Of a stretch of 64,000 bases of DNA, positions 61,978 to 64,000 are shown piece by piece. A model generated the notes under the pieces. The model was given only the letters and a program-made list of their open reading frames with translations, searched no databases and was not told the origin of the DNA. How positions within the stretch are numbered: the first letter of the stretch is position 1; each line of letters begins with the position of its first letter. This DNA is from Phaeosaccion multiseriatum (Eukaryota > Ochrophyta, other classes): assembly GCA_965112735.1 (NCBI GenBank), contig OZ218950.1:7192001-7256000 (forward strand), given 5' to 3'. The position numbers and the translations under genes were made by a program.

Positions 61978-62366
61978 CGAGGCTCAATACGCTCAACAAT
62001 CCATCCTACATCTCATTTAACCGTGTTTTTTTTTTGTTGTTGTTTTTTTTTTTTTTTTTTTTTTTTGTTTGTCGAACCGCCTCGACCTCCCGCAGTATGT
62101 CAAGGAATATCGATAAGGTCGATATTATCGCTCCTCGTGGGCTTTTTTTGTGGCCATCCCCCTTTCTCTTCTTCCCCTCCTCCTATTCAACGCTGCTCTC
62201 TCTTCAGTCTTCCACGTCGTTCTCTACTCCTTGTTCTGTGGTCCCGCTTGCGTCGCTCCCTCCCGCGCTTTGCTCTACCAGTACTCTCTGGTTCCCAAAA
62301 AAAAAAAAGAAGAAAAAAGTCCCCATTACATAGACCGGAGTGGAAGAAGAGAAAAGGGGAGCGCAG
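61978..62366. promoter_or_regulatory. Shared upstream region of MCM8 and eIF3j, with a poly-T tract
   Basis: 389 bp between divergent start codons. A long T-rich tract (about 62026-62069) lies in the middle and an A-rich run (about 62297-62318) sits close to the eIF3j start. TATCGATAAGGTCGATAT near 62108-62126 is a local near-palindrome. Promoter function is inferred from position. Confidence 0.45.
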
Positions 62367-63797
62367 ATGGATTCTTGGGAAGACGATGACTTCGTGCCGG
62401 CCATCCCTGCTCCGGTGGCCAACAACTGGGACGACGAGGAGGACGAGACGGAGCTGGAGCCGGAGGTCTCGTACGAGGGAGGCGCGCCCAAGCTGAGCAA
62501 AGACAAGCAGGCCAAGAAGCAGCGGGAAACGGACGCCGCATTAGCGGTGAGTGAGCGGGCCCTGGAAGGTCTGGAAGGGCATCTCTGGAGGGGGAGACGC
62601 GGCCAGCCCAACGGAGACCGCACAGAGCGGTTCAGTGTGTGGAGCGTCTGTCCCTGTCTCTCGCCTTGCCCTCCTCCTCACCCTTACCATCGTCGTCCTC
62701 CTCACTTCTTCTCCCTCCCTTCTACATGCCGGCACCGCCGCCCTTAGGCCCGTGCAGAGTCCGCCCTGCAAGCCAACGAGACACCGGAAGAGCGCAGACT
62801 AAGAGAGCGCATGCAGGTGGAGGAGTCCGACCACGACCTCACGGACGAGCTGTTCGGAGGCGCAAAGAGGGAGGCAGGGAGCATCGAGGACCTGCCCCTC
62901 AAGAGCATGGCCGATCACCTCAAGGTAGGGGGGCTGAGATGGTATCAGGTGTCAGGTGTCAGGTGTCAGGTGTCAGCAGGACACAGGTCTGCTTGGGGGG
63001 TAGTGATACACTGCCCATCTCTTCCATGTACCGTTCCCACTACTTTTCTTTGTACGGCACATACCTACCTACCTACCTATGTACCTCTCTTTCTCTTTCC
63101 CTCTCTCACTTTCTCTCTCTCCCTCTCTCACTTTCTCTCTCTCTCTCTCTCTCTCTCCCTCTCTCTCTGCGCCCTCCCTGCATACCCCTCGTGTGGTGGT
63201 CCTCTCCCCTTCCCTCCCTATGCTCTGAAGGTTGCCGTGACTCTGGGGGCTCGCATGGAGAAGAGCAAGTCAAACCACCTCATGTCCTTCTACAAGGAGT
63301 TCATCAGCGCCACTGAGAAGAACCTCTCTGTGGACAATATGGACGAGCTCACCACCATCCTGCTCAAGCGCAAGGCGCAAAAAGAGGCAGAGGCCAAGAA
63401 GCCCAAGGCAAGAATAAGGCCAAGAAGCCAGCGCAGGGCAGGAGAGGAGAGGGATGGGGGCGGGGGGCGCTTTTTTGTCGGCTGAAGGATGAGGAGCTGA
63501 AGCCCCCTCCCGCCTGCTTCACTGCCCCGCTTCGTGGCTGACTCCTCTTTTTCTGTCTGTCTTGTCTGGCGTGTGCCGTGCGTGCCTGCGTGCCTCCCAT
63601 ACCCCACACCCATATGCCTCTCACACGGCTGTTCTCAGGTCCAGAACAAGAAGGACACGAGTGCGAGCTTGAGCAAGAAGAAGAAGGAGCTCTCTGCCAA
63701 GAAGAAAGCGCATGAAGACGTGTTCGGAGGCGTGGACGAGGATGCCATCCAGCAGCAAGGGTACGACTTCGAAGAGGCCTACGATGACTTCATGTAG
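62367..63797 (+). CDS. EIF3J: Translation initiation factor eIF3 subunit J
   Basis: Loosely associated eIF3 subunit that binds the 40S decoding centre. Four exons: 62367-62546, 62748-62924, 63231-63407, 63639-63797, exactly 231 codons with stop; the family is about 220-260 residues. The acidic Trp-containing start MDSWEDDDFVPAIPAP and NNWDDEEDE is the typical eIF3j N-terminus. It is followed by KLSKDKQAKKQRETDAALA, ETPEERRLRERMQVEESDHD, LTDELFGG, the helical core HLMSFYKEFISATEKNL and ELTTILLKRKAQKEAEAKK, and a Lys-rich tail ending QQGYDFEEAYDDFM. The third intron has a GC donor (CCCAAG/GCAAGA): no in-frame GT exists before the ORF stops, and the family's KKPK-to-K/N-rich junction fits. A start at ATG 62367 is preferred over the in-frame non-ATG extension upstream. 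Confidence 0.95.
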
Positions 63798-64000
63798 GCG
63801 GGCTGTAGGCGGACTGTTGGCGGGGCGTGTGTGTGCTGAGGAGGCCTCCGGAGGCCTTTGATCGGAGGCCTTTGACTTTTGACTTTCTGGCCGTCGCAGC
63901 TGCGGAGGTGTCTGCGACAGGCCAGCGGGAGGGCGGAAAGGGTGGGGTGGGGAGGAGGGGGGCGAGGGTGGGTCGCTGCTGCGGCGCCCCTGACCTACGC
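63798..64000. other. eIF3j 3' flank
   Basis: No gene seen. Contains GGAGGCCTCCGGAGGCCTTT and a further GGAGGCCTTTGACTTT, short palindromic and direct repeats of AGGCCT. Confidence 0.5.

Overview
This is 64 kb of nuclear DNA from a GC-rich, intron-rich eukaryote. Every well-recognised gene is eukaryotic and is split by spliceosomal introns loaded with microsatellites and minisatellites. The protein set (a receptor-like 7TM-RGS fusion, an ATAD3 ATPase, a BAR-PH-ArfGAP-ankyrin protein, MCM8, and a secreted Cys-rich protein with Ala-Pro-Thr linkers) fits a heterokont (stramenopile) alga or a related microbial eukaryote. That placement is inference: no rRNA or organelle marker lies in the window.

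Layout. 1-4459 (-): long-form tRNase Z (ELAC2), running off the left edge. 5208-5900 (+): a frameshifted PPR gene remnant, followed by a foldback element (5921-6266). 6289-13150: a tandem duplication holding two 7TM-RGS receptor genes (-), with a 3' fragment of a sugar transporter gene (-) between them. 13287-21456 (-): a BAR-PH-ArfGAP-ankyrin protein. 22394-27910 (+): the mitochondrial AAA ATPase ATAD3, whose introns carry five copies of a ~95 bp element with a terminal stem. 28374-31101: a non-autonomous DNA transposon with perfect 38 bp terminal inverted repeats. 31132-32689 (+): S-formylglutathione hydrolase, starting 30 bp from the transposon end. 32744-34588 (-) and 34719-37340 (+): a divergent pair, a possible mu-homology-domain adaptor and an HtrA protease. 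37987-41812 (-): a coiled-coil protein. 42130-44746 (+): NUP50. 46016-48046 (+): the secreted Cys-rich repeat protein. 49096-61977 (-): MCM8 in about 24 exons, one intron holding a ~1.75 kb minisatellite. 62367-63797 (+): eIF3j.

The genes do not form one pathway; they are unrelated housekeeping and signalling genes, often in divergent pairs with short shared upstream regions. Exon models were built by hand from reading frame, GT-AG or GC-AG borders and family similarity. For ATAD3, the hydrolase, HtrA, NUP50, eIF3j, both receptors, the adaptor candidate and the Cys-rich protein, the summed exon lengths keep an open frame from start to stop. Exon borders given as 'about' for ELAC2, ArfGAP, MCM8 and the coiled-coil gene are approximate.

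The most unusual observations are the five-copy stem-bounded element inside ATAD3 introns, the transposon abutting the hydrolase start codon, receptor duplicates that differ mainly in two membrane segments, a CATATG-centred motif dispersed through introns and one coding exon, near-identical sequences just upstream of several MCM8 splice acceptors, and an MCM8 exon between long complementary CT and GA tracts.
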